Position numbers and translations under genes: made by a program
The notes under the pieces: model-generated
Seen by the model: only the letters and a program-made list of their open reading frames with translations
The model's database searches: none
Told to the model about the DNA's origin: nothing
Source of the DNA: Eisenbergiella sp963559585
GTDB taxonomy: Bacteria; Bacillota; Clostridia; Lachnospirales; Lachnospiraceae
DNA length: 64,000 nucleotides
Assembly: GCA_963559585.1 (NCBI GenBank)
Contig: CAUWLJ010000008.1
Location: 1-64,000 of the forward strand
Direction: 5' to 3'
Part shown: in pieces, positions 22,847 to 32,582 of the stretch
Position numbering within the stretch: the first letter of the stretch is position 1
Layout of the letters: every line of letters starts with the position of its first letter

Positions 22847-25123
22847 TCAGGAGGAGCAGGATTCGCATTCTTCAACTTCAAGCGACTGGCTGCGCACGTA
22901 GTAGAGTGTCTTGACGCCCTTCTCCCATGCACGGATATAGAGGGCCAGCAGCCGGCGGAAGGTGTATTCATTCGTTATGTACAGGTTGACGGACTGGGAC
23001 TGGTCTATATGGCGCTGCCGGATTCCCGCCGCATCCACGATCCAGTTCTGGTCGATATGATGGGCGTTTTTATAAAGCCAGAAGGTCTTTTCGTTCAGAT
23101 CCGGGGCAACGCGGGTGAGCATACTTCCTTTCTTTTCTTCCATAAAATATTTTTTCATAACAGGATCCACCGCGGCGGTGGTGCCGGCGATGATGGAGGT
23201 GGAGCTGGTGGGGGCCACGGCCAGCAGATAGCCGTTTCGGAGGCCGTATTTCCGAATATCAGCAGCAAGAGACTGCCACTGCTTTGAGGTATAGCCTCTC
23301 TTTTCAAAATAGGCGCCGCTTTCATAATCGCTGCCCAAAAAGCAGGAATAGGGGCCTTTCTCTGCGGCAAGCTCCATGGAAGCCTTGAGCGCATAGTAGT
23401 TGATCTTTTCGTAAAGACGGTCTGCAAAGGCAAGATGCTCCCGGGATTCAAAACGAAGCCCCTGCTTTGCCAGCATATGGTGATAACCGCTGGTTCCCAG
23501 CCCGATGGCGCGGTATTTTCGATTGCTTAGCCGGGCGTAGGGGAGCGGGTAATAATTCAGGTCGATCACGTTGTCAAGGGCGCGCACAACGGTGGAGACG
23601 GTTTGGCAGAGCTGGGAATCATCGTTCACATCCATGCGGCCCAGCGTCAGGGAAGCCAGGTTGCAGACCACGAAATCCCCCGGGCGGGTATTCTGCACCA
23701 CAATGGTTTCCCCGTCAATCTCCATAGCCCTTGGCGGCTCCGCGTGCATGGCGCTCATGTTCTGGGCGATTTCCGTGCAGAGGTTGCTGCAGTAGATGAT
23801 TCCCTGATGGGCATTTGGATTCAGACGGTTTACCGTATCCCGGTTGAAGGCGAAGGGGGTTCCCGTTTCCACAAGGGATTTGATGATGAGCCGGACCACT
23901 TCTTTTACGCTCATCACTCTTTTTCGAATCCGTTCATCCTGCACACAGTCCAGATAGCGGTTTTCCCATTCCTCACCGTAAAAATCCTCCAGATGGTATC
24001 CCCTGGTCAGATAGATTTCATGGGGGCACATCATGTACCAGTCCGCATCCAGATCCGTTTTGGCAAGCCTCCAGAAAAGATCGGGGTAACAGACGGCAGG
24101 AAAAATATCGTGAGCCTTCATACGGTCATCTCCGTTGTTGGTGCGCAGCTGCAGAAATTCGGGAAGGTCGCGGTGCCAGGCATCCAGGTAGACGGCGGCG
24201 GCTCCCTGGCGCACGCCAAGCTGATCCACCGCAGAGGCGGTATCGTTGACCAGCTTGATCCAGCGGATCACGCCCCCAGCGGCTCCTTCAAAGCCCCGGA
24301 TGCTGCTGCCGCTGGCCCGCACCTTTCCAAAATAGAGTCCCATGCCGCCGCCGTGCTTGCTCACCTGGGCAAAATTGTCGATGCTGCGGTAAATACCGGT
24401 GAGGGAATCCTCCACCGTGTCGATGAAGCAGGAGCTCATCTGGTGGAAAGGCTTTCTGGCATTGGACATGGTGGGGGTGGCCATGGTTACCTTCAGGGTA
24501 CTGAGCATATCGTAAAACTGTTTTGCCCAGTAAACCCGGTCTTTTTCAGGGAGGGCAAGGTGCATGGAGATTGCCATGAACATCTCCTGAGGCTTTTCCA
24601 GAGGACGGTGCTGATGATCACAGATCAGGTAACGTCTGACGAGCAGATCCAGGCCGCTGTAGTTGAAAAGCAGGTTCCTTTCAGGCTTTATATAAGCGGA
24701 AAGCTGTTCCACATCGCCGGGGGTATAGCTTTCCAGGAGAAAAGAGGCCAGGTATCCCTCGCGGGCCAGCCATGCCAGCTTGTCATGCCAGCAGGTAAGG
24801 TGCAGTGGACGCAGGCTTTCCTCTATGCGCCTGTCCGTATCAAGAGACAGAAAACGGGCGGCAATCATTTCCCAGTCGGGCGCTTCCCTGCTGACCAGCT
24901 CCATGGCAGCCCGTTCCAGAGTGGGAAGAAGCTGGGAGGGCGCCATATCTTCTTTATAAAAAGAAGAAAAGCGAAGGGCAAGATGGCGGAGGGAATAAGC
25001 CTCCTGGGGGAAATCTGCCTGAATACCGGAGAGAATATTCTCCAGGGCAGGATCGCCGATCAGGCGGCAGAGAGCTTCTGACGCCTGGCTGTCGGTATCG
25101 TATGGATGCAGTCTATTGATCAT
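22847..25123 (-). CDS. nrdA: Class I ribonucleotide reductase large subunit
   Basis: A 758-residue catalytic subunit that reduces ribonucleoside diphosphates. Visible features are MSSCFIDTVEDSL (first active-site Cys), SNLCTEIAQN (thiyl-radical Cys with Asn and Glu), VVCNLASLTL (second redox Cys), LYYVRSQ near the C-terminus (radical-transfer tyrosines) and a terminal ECESCSS pair for thioredoxin or glutaredoxin reduction. The N-terminus is short, with no clear complete ATP cone of the activity-site type. It has a good promoter at 25184-25212 and a GAGGAGT ribosome site. It is transcribed with nrdB. Confidence 0.93.
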   Translation of the reverse strand: MINRLHPYDTDSQASEALCRLIGDPALENILSGIQADFPQEAYSLRHLALRFSSFYKEDMAPSQLLPTLERAAMELVSREAPDWEMIAARFLSLDTDRRIEESLRPLHLTCWHDKLAWLAREGYLASFLLESYTPGDVEQLSAYIKPERNLLFNYSGLDLLVRRYLICDHQHRPLEKPQEMFMAISMHLALPEKDRVYWAKQFYDMLSTLKVTMATPTMSNARKPFHQMSSCFIDTVEDSLTGIYRSIDNFAQVSKHGGGMGLYFGKVRASGSSIRGFEGAAGGVIRWIKLVNDTASAVDQLGVRQGAAAVYLDAWHRDLPEFLQLRTNNGDDRMKAHDIFPAVCYPDLFWRLAKTDLDADWYMMCPHEIYLTRGYHLEDFYGEEWENRYLDCVQDERIRKRVMSVKEVVRLIIKSLVETGTPFAFNRDTVNRLNPNAHQGIIYCSNLCTEIAQNMSAMHAEPPRAMEIDGETIVVQNTRPGDFVVCNLASLTLGRMDVNDDSQLCQTVSTVVRALDNVIDLNYYPLPYARLSNRKYRAIGLGTSGYHHMLAKQGLRFESREHLAFADRLYEKINYYALKASMELAAEKGPYSCFLGSDYESGAYFEKRGYTSKQWQSLAADIRKYGLRNGYLLAVAPTSSTSIIAGTTAAVDPVMKKYFMEEKKGSMLTRVAPDLNEKTFWLYKNAHHIDQNWIVDAAGIRQRHIDQSQSVNLYITNEYTFRRLLALYIRAWEKGVKTLYYVRSQSLEVEECESCSS

Positions 25124-25183
25124 GATGGTTACTCCTCTTTCTATAGATAGGCGGCCCGGCTGTGGGCAGACCGCTATGAAGCT

Positions 25184-25212
25184 ATTTTATCGGAGACAGA
25201 TGAGGATTGCAA
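25184..25212 (-). promoter_or_regulatory. SigA-type promoter of nrdAB
   Basis: On the minus strand TTGCAA (25212-25207), 17 bases, TAAAAT (25189-25184). No NrdR-box pair was recognised around it. Confidence 0.65.
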
Positions 25213-25242
25213 CCATCAAAAAAAGGAACCTTCCTATTGTAT

Positions 25243-25272
25243 AAAAACCGCCCCGGATTCTCCCGGGGCGGT
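25243..25272 (-). terminator. Terminator of carB
   Basis: Minus strand: ACCGCCCCGG, 6 bases, CCGGGGCGGT and then TTTTAT. It is followed by a short second hairpin (AGGAAGGTTCCT) with a 7-T run at about 25217-25236. Confidence 0.85.
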
Positions 25273-25352
25273 AAAGTACAGAAGGCTGCAGCATCATTTC
25301 AAAGCGGCAGAGCGGCAGGCCAGGCCCGCTGCTCTTTTGCCTGCGGCGGGGA

Positions 25353-28300
25353 TCAGGACTTGTCTGTGATCCTCTCGTGCAGGGACTGCAGGGAATGTAC
25401 GTCTCCCTCGCCGTGCTCCTTCACATAAAGGATGCCTTCGGCAGTAGCCTGTGCTCCGGCCATGGTGGTGATGTAGGGAATCTTGGCCTTGATGGCGGCT
25501 TTGCGCAGGTAGCTGTCGTCGTTGATGCTGTCCTTTCCGATGGGGGTGTTGACGATCAGCTGGATCTTGCCGTTGGTGATCAGATCCAGAATGTTGGGCC
25601 TTCCCTCGGAAAGCTTGAACACGCGCTCCGCAGGTACGCCTGCGGACTGGATCAGCTTACAGGTATTTTCGGTGGACAGGATATGGAAGCCTGCCTGATG
25701 GAAGCTCTTTGCCAGCTCCACAACCTCTGCCTTGTCCTTGCGGTTGACGGAGATGAGAACCGTTCCCTTAAGAGGGAGCTTGGACTGGGTGGCCTCCTCC
25801 GCCTTGTAGAAGGCTTTTCCGAAGGATGCGGAGAGACCAAGAACCTCACCGGTGGAACGCATCTCAGGTCCCAGGATGGGATCCACCTCCGGGAACATGT
25901 TGAAGGGGAATACGGCTTCCTTCACGCCATAGTAAGGAATATGCTGCTCCTTCAGCTCCGGAATGGGAGAGGGTGCGTTGGTGTATTCCTGCATGATTAC
26001 ATCGATGGCAAGGGGAACCATGCGGATGTTGCAGACCTTGGATACCAGCGGAACGGTACGGGATGCGCGGGGGTTAGCCTCCAATACATATACCTTTCCG
26101 TTCTCAATGGCGTACTGCATGTTCATCAGTCCCTTGACGTGCATCTCCTCTGCGATCCTTCTGGTATATTCCTTGATAACAGCCAGGTTCTCCTCGGAAA
26201 TATGCACGGAGGGCAGGATGCAGGCGGAGTCGCCGGAGTGCACGCCGGCCAGCTCGATGTGCTCCATCACCGCAGGAACGAAGGCGTGGGTGCCGTCGCT
26301 GATGGCGTCCGCCTCACACTCGGTGGCGTGGTTGAGGAAACGGTCGATCAGGATGGGGCGGTCAGGCGTCACGCCCACGGCAGCCTTCATGTAGCCTGCC
26401 ATGCTCTCAGCGTCGTATACCACCTCCATGCCCCGGCCTCCCAGTACATAGGAGGGACGTACCATGACGGGATAGCCGATGCGCTCTGCGATTTCCAGGG
26501 CTTCCTCCACGTTTACAGCCATGCCGGATTCGGGCATGGGGATTTCCAGCTTGTCCATCATGGCGCGGAACAGATCACGGTCCTCTGCCAGGTCGATCAC
26601 GGAAGGAGCGGTTCCCAGGATCTTCACGCCGTTCTTTTCCAGCTCGGACGCCAGGTTCAGGGGCGTCTGGCCGCCGAACTGGGCGATGACGCCCACGGGC
26701 TGTTCCTTCTTATAGATACTCAGCACGTCCTCCAGGGTAAGGGGCTCAAAGTAGAGCTTGTCGGAGGTGTCGTAGTCGGTGGATACGGTTTCCGGGTTGC
26801 AGTTGACGATGATCGTCTCAAAGCCCAGTTTTTTCAGGGCAAGGGAAGCGTGAACGCAGCAGTAGTCGAACTCGATGCCCTGTCCGATCCTGTTGGGGCC
26901 GCCGCCCAGGATCATTACCTTCGGTTTGGCTGTGCTGACGGGATTTTTGTCCTGCGCGTTGTAGGTGGAGTAGTAGTAGGCATTGTCCTGGGTGCCGCTT
27001 ACGTGAACGCCTTCCCAGGCCTCCTCCACACCGATGGCCAGCCTGCGGCTGCGGATGGAATCCTCTGGGATCTCCAGGATCTGGCTTAAATATTTATCGG
27101 AGAAGCCGTCCTTCTTGGCTGCAGTGAGGGCTTCGTCAGAGGGCAGGCTTCCGGCGCAGGCGCGCAGAGCCTTTTCTTCTTCCACCAGCTCCAGCATCTG
27201 CTCCAGGAACCATTTCTTGATCTTCGTGATCTCATGGATTTCGTCCACGGAAGCGCCCTTGTACAGGGCCTCGTAGATCTGGAAATGTCTCTCGCTGGAG
27301 GGAGTGCGCAGCATGCTGAGAAGCTGCTCCCTGCTGGAGGCTTTGAATTTATCCAGATTGCCCAGCCCATAGCGGCCGGTCTCCAGGCTGCGGATGGCCT
27401 TCTGGAAGGCCTCCTTGTAGGTCTTGCCGATGCTCATAACCTCGCCTACCGCGCGCATCTGAGTGCCCAGCTTGTCGTTTACGCCCTTGAACTTTTCAAA
27501 AGCCCAGCGGGCAAATTTAATTACAACATAATCTCCGTCGGGTACATACTTGTCCAGTGTGCCATATTTGCCGCAGGGGATGTCCTTCAGGGTCAGGCCG
27601 GTGGCCAGCATGGCGGATACCAGTGCGATGGGGAAGCCGGTAGCCTTGGAGGCCAGGGCGGAGGAGCGGGAGGTTCTGGGATTGATCTCGATGACGATGA
27701 TGCGGTCGCTCACCGGATCATGGGCAAACTGCACATTGGTGCCGCCGATGACCTGTACGCTCTCCACGATCCTGTACGCCTGCTCCTGGAGCCGCTTCTG
27801 GCATTCCTGGGAAATGGTGAGCATGGGGGCAGAGCAGAAGGAATCTCCGGTGTGCACGCCCAGGGGATCGATGTTTTCGATGAAGCAGACGGTGATCATG
27901 TTGCCCTCTGCATCTCTTACCACCTCAAGCTCAAGCTCCTCCCAGCCCAGAATGGATTCCTCCACCAGAACCTGTCCCACCAGGGAAGCCTGCAGGCCTC
28001 TGGCGCAGACGGTCTTTAATTCGTCCACATTGTAGACCAGGCCGCCGCCTGCGCCGCCCATGGTATATGCGGGACGCAGAACTACGGGATAGCCCAGCTT
28101 ATCCGCGATCTGAAGGGCTTCCTCCACGCTGTAGGCTACCTCGCTGCGGGCCATCTCGATGCCAAGCTCGTTCATGGCCTTCTTAAACTCGATCCGGTCC
28201 TCGCCGCGCTCGATGGCGTCTACCTGTACGCCGATCACCTTCACGTTGTATTTGTCCAGGATTCCGGCCTGATTCAGCTCGGAACAAAGATTCAGCCCGG

Positions 28301-28580
28301 ACTGCCCTCCCAGGTTGGGGAGCAGGGCATCGGGCCGTTCTTTTGCAATGATCTGTTCCAGCCGTTCTACATTGAGCGGCTCAATATAAGTAACGTCGGC
28401 GGTCTCCGGGTCGGTCATAATGGTGGCCGGATTGGAGTTGACCAGCACGATCTCGTATCCCAGCCTGCGCAGCGCCTTGCAGGCCTGAGTGCCGGAATAG
28501 TCGAATTCACAGGCCTGGCCGATGATGATCGGGCCGGAGCCGATAATCATTACTTTGTGAATGTCAGTTCTCTGTGGCAT
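25353..28580 (-). CDS. carB: Carbamoyl-phosphate synthase large subunit
   Basis: A 1075-residue ATP-dependent ligase that makes carbamoyl phosphate for pyrimidines and arginine. It has two homologous ATP-grasp halves. The first begins KVMIIGSGPIIIGQACEFDYSG and carries ENIDPLGVHTGDS. The second begins KVMILGGGPNRIGQGIEFDY with EHIELAGVHSGDS. The C-terminal MGS-like allosteric domain (VLISVNRKDK to the end) holds KLIQSAGVPAERV and NTPIGKDSINDDSYLRKAAI. Length is standard. The small subunit carA is not adjacent. The upstream region shows a -10 box and a GC-rich hairpin leader. Confidence 0.96.
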   Translation of the reverse strand: MPQRTDIHKVMIIGSGPIIIGQACEFDYSGTQACKALRRLGYEIVLVNSNPATIMTDPETADVTYIEPLNVERLEQIIAKERPDALLPNLGGQSGLNLCSELNQAGILDKYNVKVIGVQVDAIERGEDRIEFKKAMNELGIEMARSEVAYSVEEALQIADKLGYPVVLRPAYTMGGAGGGLVYNVDELKTVCARGLQASLVGQVLVEESILGWEELELEVVRDAEGNMITVCFIENIDPLGVHTGDSFCSAPMLTISQECQKRLQEQAYRIVESVQVIGGTNVQFAHDPVSDRIIVIEINPRTSRSSALASKATGFPIALVSAMLATGLTLKDIPCGKYGTLDKYVPDGDYVVIKFARWAFEKFKGVNDKLGTQMRAVGEVMSIGKTYKEAFQKAIRSLETGRYGLGNLDKFKASSREQLLSMLRTPSSERHFQIYEALYKGASVDEIHEITKIKKWFLEQMLELVEEEKALRACAGSLPSDEALTAAKKDGFSDKYLSQILEIPEDSIRSRRLAIGVEEAWEGVHVSGTQDNAYYYSTYNAQDKNPVSTAKPKVMILGGGPNRIGQGIEFDYCCVHASLALKKLGFETIIVNCNPETVSTDYDTSDKLYFEPLTLEDVLSIYKKEQPVGVIAQFGGQTPLNLASELEKNGVKILGTAPSVIDLAEDRDLFRAMMDKLEIPMPESGMAVNVEEALEIAERIGYPVMVRPSYVLGGRGMEVVYDAESMAGYMKAAVGVTPDRPILIDRFLNHATECEADAISDGTHAFVPAVMEHIELAGVHSGDSACILPSVHISEENLAVIKEYTRRIAEEMHVKGLMNMQYAIENGKVYVLEANPRASRTVPLVSKVCNIRMVPLAIDVIMQEYTNAPSPIPELKEQHIPYYGVKEAVFPFNMFPEVDPILGPEMRSTGEVLGLSASFGKAFYKAEEATQSKLPLKGTVLISVNRKDKAEVVELAKSFHQAGFHILSTENTCKLIQSAGVPAERVFKLSEGRPNILDLITNGKIQLIVNTPIGKDSINDDSYLRKAAIKAKIPYITTMAGAQATAEGILYVKEHGEGDVHSLQSLHERITDKS

Positions 28581-28895
28581 AATTCCTCCGTTCTGCTGTC
28601 TGTTGGGACAGCTGTTCTTTTTGGGAAAAATCTGTATTTCTATTTCCTCTGTAATCGGCGGGAAGCCGCCCGGACGGGCCGTCTGGGCTTCCTGCCCGGA
28701 AATTCCCTTTTGACTATTATATAAGAAATTGGCGGGAAGGGGAAGATACTTTTTTTACAAGATTTTATTTCGTTTGCGGGACTGTCATATGCGATTGCAA
28801 AAAAACAGGAAACGGGACAGGATTTTCCATTCCATTTTTTAGGAAAAAGGATATAATAGGGCTATGCTTACTATATGAAATGGAGGAAAACCAAG
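28581..28895. other. Divergent promoter region between carB and lacZ
   Basis: For carB (minus strand) there is TATAAT at 28721-28716 with a poor -35, then a leader with a GC-rich stem-loop (about 28660-28700, arms ggaagcc/ggcttcc with nested cccggacgggc). For lacZ (plus strand) TATAAT lies at 28852-28857 with a weak -35 (ATTCCA, 28829). The rest is AT-rich spacer. I see no PyrR-type conserved loop in the carB leader. Confidence 0.45.
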
Positions 28896-31800
28896 ATGAG
28901 CAGTAATCTGATTCAGCCGAACGGCTGTATGCCCTGGGAAAACAACCCGGAGTGCTTTAAGATCAACAAAAGAGCGCCCCATACGGACATCGTGCCCTTC
29001 CTCACCCGGGAGGATGCGATCGCGTGGAGGAAGGCTGCGAGGGAGGTTACGGATCTGAACGGGACATGGGATTTTTTGTTCTTTGAAAATCCTGACGCCT
29101 TCGACGCCGCTTTCCCTGACGGGCTGGAGCAGGAGGTGGATGTACATACATGGGGACAGATCAAAGTGCCTGCCAACTGGCAGCTGGAGGGATACGATTA
29201 TCCCCAGTACACCAATGTGAAATATCCATGGGAGATGACGGAGGACGTCATGCCGCCGCAGATCCCCAGAGTATACAACCCGGTGGGGGTTTACAGTTGC
29301 AGCTTTGAGGGAAAGGCAGGGGAGGGGGAGCACGCCATCCTGCATTTTGACGGCATTGAGTCCTGTGGGGAGATCTATGTGAACGGCAGATTCGCCGGAT
29401 ACACGGAAGGGTCCTTCACCGCGGCGGAATTCGATATTACCGGCCTTCTTAGGGAGGGGGAGAACCGGCTGGTGGTGAAGGTGCTTCGCTGGTGCGACGG
29501 AAGCTGGCTGGAGGATCAGGATTTCTTCCGCCTGTCCGGTATTTTCCGGGATGTCTATCTGTACATGCTGCCCCAGGTACATATCAGCGATTACCGGGTG
29601 GACGCTCTGCTGGATGAGCATTATCAGGACGGTATCCTGAGGGTGGAAGCGGATGTGGCAGGAGAGGCGCAGGATGCCAGGATCCGCCTGGAGCTGTTCG
29701 GACCGAAAGGAAAAGAGGTGCTGTCCGTATCCGCGCCTGTGGAGAACGGAAGGGCCTGCTTTGAGGAGACGGTGGAGACGCCCTGGCAGTGGAGCGCGGA
29801 ATCTCCTGCGCTCTATACGGCGGTTCTGACCCTGGAGGCCGGAGAGCAGGAGGAGATCGTGGCAAACCGCTGCGGCTTCCGTACCTTTGAGATGAAGGAC
29901 GGCATCATGATGCTGAACAATAAGCGCATCATTTTCAAGGGAACCAACCGCCATGAGTTCGGCGCTGCGTTTGGCCGCGCCATCACCAGGGAGGCCATGC
30001 TGGCGGATGCGGTGAGCATGAAGCGCAACAACATCAATGCGGTGAGAACCTCCCATTATCCCAACCACCCTTACTGGTACGAGCTGTGTGACGAATACGG
30101 CCTGTACGTGATCGACGAGACGAACCTGGAGACCCATGGGACCTGGACGTACAGCATGCCGGAGGAGGAGCAGATGTACGCCCTTCCCGGCAGCCACGAG
30201 GAGTGGAAGGCGGCGGTGATAGACCGGGTATCCGACATGTACTACCGGGACAGAAACCACCCCAGCGTCCTGATCTGGTCATTGGGAAATGAGTCCTACT
30301 GTGGAACCAATTTCCGGGCCATGGCCGATTTCCTGAGGGAAAGGGATACCACCAGGCTGGTGCATTATGAGGGACAGAGCCACTGCCCCGGCTATGAAGA
30401 CGTGAGCGACATGAATTCCACCATGTATACCCATGTGGATCAGTGGATCGCCGGCTATTCTGAACGGGAAAAGCCTGCCATCCTCTGCGAATACGTCCAT
30501 GCCATGGGGAATTCCTGCGGAAGCTTTGTGAAGTACACGGAGGCCTTTGAGAAGTATCCCAGGCTTCAGGGCGGTTTCGTGTGGGACTATGTGGATCAGG
30601 CCATCCTGACACGGGATGAAAACGGAAAAGAATACCTGGGCTACGGCGGCGACTTTAACGAGGGCTACCATGACGGTAATTTCAGCGGAAACGGCCTGAT
30701 GTTTGCAGACCGCACCGAAACGCCCAAGATCAAGGAGGCCAGGATCTGCTACCAGAATATCGTGTTTGAGAGCGCGGACTGGGCAAAGGGAGAGGTGACC
30801 CTGAAAAACAGAAGCCTGTTCACTGATCTGGACAGCTATGAATTCCGGTGGAGCCTGTACGCGGATGAGGAAAAGAAGGACTGCGGCTCCTTCCGAATTT
30901 CCTGTAAGCCGGGTGAGCGGGTGAGCGTATCCGTTCCCTTTGCGAAGGCTCTGGGAGAGGGCGGCCCGGCAGCAGGCAGCGAGGCATTCCTGAATCTGGA
31001 AGCTGTGCTGACCGAGGATACTCTTTGGGCAAAGGCCGGATACGCGGTGGCCATGGGACAGTTTATGACCGGAAGCAGAACGGAAACCTTTGTATGCCGG
31101 GAGGCCGGAGAGCTGGCCGTAACGGAAAACTATGCCGCCATCATAGTGACGGGCCGGGACTTCGAGTACCGCTTCTCCAAGAGGACCGGGGATTTTTACA
31201 GTATAAAGAGGAATGGAAAAGAGTATCTGAAAGCGCCCCTTGCGTGCAACTTCTGGAGAGCCAGCACCGACAATGACAGGGGAAGCAGGCAGAGCTACAA
31301 CGCAGCCGTGTGGAGATACGCAGGCGCCGCAGCCTCCAAGTGGGTGGCGGATGCCCGGAAGGCGGAAGGCCATGTGGAGGTTGGCATGAAGTTCGTCCTT
31401 CCCATCTATTCGGCGGCATCCGACCAGACAAAATGCGCCATGGATACGAAGCTCTCCATTTATCCGGACGGGACGATCCTGTTCGACAACAGCTTTGCCT
31501 GTGAGGAAAGCCTGCCCGACATTCCTGAGATCGGCCTGATGTTCACTCTGCCTGCGGGCTTCGACCGCTTCCAGTGGTTCGGCAGGGGAGAGCATGAGAA
31601 CTACATCGACAGAAAGGAATCCGCCTTTGTGGGCACCTGGCAGTCCAAGGTGGCTGACCGCATGGTTCCCTACCTGGTTCCCCAGGAGTGCGGCAACATG
31701 ATCGATGTGAGACGCTTAAAGCTGGTAAATAAAGAGGGCGGATGCCTGACCTTCACCGGCTTCCCCACAGTGGAAGCAAACGTGCTGCCCTACAGCCCGG

Positions 31801-31988
31801 AAGAGATGGAGACGGCCATGCACCACAAGGATCTTGCCCCCTCCGACAAAACGGTGGTACGCATCAATTACAGACAGACCGGAGTAGGCGGTGACGACAC
31901 CTGGAGCCGCAACGCCAGAGCGCATGAAGAATTCAGGATCAAAGCGGCTGACGGCGCAAGCTTCCGCTTTACAATGAAGCCGGAATAA
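28896..31988 (+). CDS. lacZ: Beta-galactosidase, GH2 (LacZ type)
   Basis: A 1030-residue cytoplasmic glycosidase. In order: sugar-binding jelly roll (residues 45-220, VPANWQLEGYDYPQYTN), two immunoglobulin-like domains around the (beta/alpha)8 barrel (NRHEFGAAFGRAITRE; acid/base Glu in SLGNESYCG; nucleophile Glu in ILCEYVHAMGNS) and the bgal small chain domain at the C-terminus (NFWRASTDNDRG onward). Length and domain order match E. coli LacZ. ATG 28896 has GGAGG upstream and fits better than ATG 28875. No permease is adjacent. A terminator follows at 32097. Confidence 0.93.
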   Translation: MSSNLIQPNGCMPWENNPECFKINKRAPHTDIVPFLTREDAIAWRKAAREVTDLNGTWDFLFFENPDAFDAAFPDGLEQEVDVHTWGQIKVPANWQLEGYDYPQYTNVKYPWEMTEDVMPPQIPRVYNPVGVYSCSFEGKAGEGEHAILHFDGIESCGEIYVNGRFAGYTEGSFTAAEFDITGLLREGENRLVVKVLRWCDGSWLEDQDFFRLSGIFRDVYLYMLPQVHISDYRVDALLDEHYQDGILRVEADVAGEAQDARIRLELFGPKGKEVLSVSAPVENGRACFEETVETPWQWSAESPALYTAVLTLEAGEQEEIVANRCGFRTFEMKDGIMMLNNKRIIFKGTNRHEFGAAFGRAITREAMLADAVSMKRNNINAVRTSHYPNHPYWYELCDEYGLYVIDETNLETHGTWTYSMPEEEQMYALPGSHEEWKAAVIDRVSDMYYRDRNHPSVLIWSLGNESYCGTNFRAMADFLRERDTTRLVHYEGQSHCPGYEDVSDMNSTMYTHVDQWIAGYSEREKPAILCEYVHAMGNSCGSFVKYTEAFEKYPRLQGGFVWDYVDQAILTRDENGKEYLGYGGDFNEGYHDGNFSGNGLMFADRTETPKIKEARICYQNIVFESADWAKGEVTLKNRSLFTDLDSYEFRWSLYADEEKKDCGSFRISCKPGERVSVSVPFAKALGEGGPAAGSEAFLNLEAVLTEDTLWAKAGYAVAMGQFMTGSRTETFVCREAGELAVTENYAAIIVTGRDFEYRFSKRTGDFYSIKRNGKEYLKAPLACNFWRASTDNDRGSRQSYNAAVWRYAGAAASKWVADARKAEGHVEVGMKFVLPIYSAASDQTKCAMDTKLSIYPDGTILFDNSFACEESLPDIPEIGLMFTLPAGFDRFQWFGRGEHENYIDRKESAFVGTWQSKVADRMVPYLVPQECGNMIDVRRLKLVNKEGGCLTFTGFPTVEANVLPYSPEEMETAMHHKDLAPSDKTVVRINYRQTGVGGDDTWSRNARAHEEFRIKAADGASFRFTMKPE

Positions 31989-32004
31989 ATGAAAGGAAGT
32001 GCTG

Positions 32005-32082
32005 CAGTTCAGCCATACCGGTCTGCACGTTCAAAACATGCCTGCATGATTTTGAACGTGCATGCCGATATAAGCCGAACTG
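32005..32082. repeat. Family B palindromic repeat, full copy
   Basis: A 78-bp imperfect palindrome with ends CAGTTC/GAACTG. The inner arms GCACGTTCAAAA and TTTTGAACGTGC are perfectly complementary and flank an ATGcctgCAT core. The partial copy at 1446-1494 shares its first two thirds. It lies between the lacZ stop and its terminator, so it would be folded in the lacZ mRNA 3' end. Confidence 0.75.
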
Positions 32083-32096
32083 CCGCCAAAATAGCG

Positions 32097-32133
32097 GAAG
32101 GCCCCGCGTAGAAAACGGGACCTTCTCTTTTTT
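32097..32133 (+). terminator. Terminator downstream of lacZ
   Basis: GAAGGcCCCG, 9 bases, CGGGaCCTTC, then tctttttt. Confidence 0.8.
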
Positions 32134-32312
32134 GTTGATTTATGCAGATCCAGAACCGCGACGCATGTGATCTGACCGGCACGGCTCCGTGTTCTTCTGA
32201 ACTTGTTTTTATCATACCGGATAATTGTGACAGGAGTATGTACATATTCTTATAAAAAGATAAAGAAAACGGCGCCTGTTTTAGTAAAATTTTAAGAATT
32301 TGGATGCAACTT

Positions 32313-32460
32313 TTGTTGCTGTTCACTGGAAAACCAGTAAACAGCAGCATTCGCGGGCCTATTGAAAGTTTTGCTTCGCGGGAAGAGGCCCTCTCACTCC
32401 TGAATCACGTTCTTACATCTCAAGCGCTTGCCGTTTGAGGCTGCAGTGAACAGTAACCAA
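32313..32460. repeat. Family C palindromic repeat, full copy
   Basis: Terminal inverted repeats GTTGCTGTTCACTG (32315-32328) and CAGTGAACAGTAAC (32444-32457) match at 13 of 14 positions. The left end also forms a local hairpin (32318-32345). Relatives are 1-86, 52184-52258 and a relic hairpin at 51232-51259. The 594-base gap between lacZ and the lysyl-tRNA synthetase otherwise holds the family B copy, the lacZ terminator and the next promoter. In 32135-32312 I see nothing specific. Confidence 0.75.
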
Positions 32461-32496
32461 CTTTTTCTTATTATAAATATGAGAAAATCAGATGAA

Positions 32497-32525
32497 TTGA
32501 CAACCACCCGATTGAATGGTACATT
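32497..32525 (+). promoter_or_regulatory. SigA-type promoter of the lysyl-tRNA synthetase
   Basis: TTGACA (32497-32502), 17 bases, TACATT (32520-32525), about 58 bases before the start. The leader is too short for a T-box. Confidence 0.7.
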
Positions 32526-32582
32526 ATAAGCTGAAAATGAACCTATATGAAGAATAACAGAAACTGAGAGGTACGAAATAGT

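Noticed and set aside
23603..25081. A 492-codon open frame opposite nrdA
   Set aside because: Shadow of the nrdA coding sequence. No ribosome site and no recognisable domain.
25124..25240. NrdR boxes upstream of nrdAB
   Set aside because: A short ctatagatag palindrome is present, but no pair matching the acactatatatagtgt-type consensus was found.
25377..27089. A 570-codon open frame on the plus strand opposite carB
   Set aside because: carB on the minus strand is a full-length, conserved enzyme. The antisense frame is a by-product of GC-rich codon bias and matches no family.
32526..32582. T-box leader for the lysyl-tRNA synthetase
   Set aside because: The leader after the promoter is only about 50 bases and lacks a T-box sequence and terminator.
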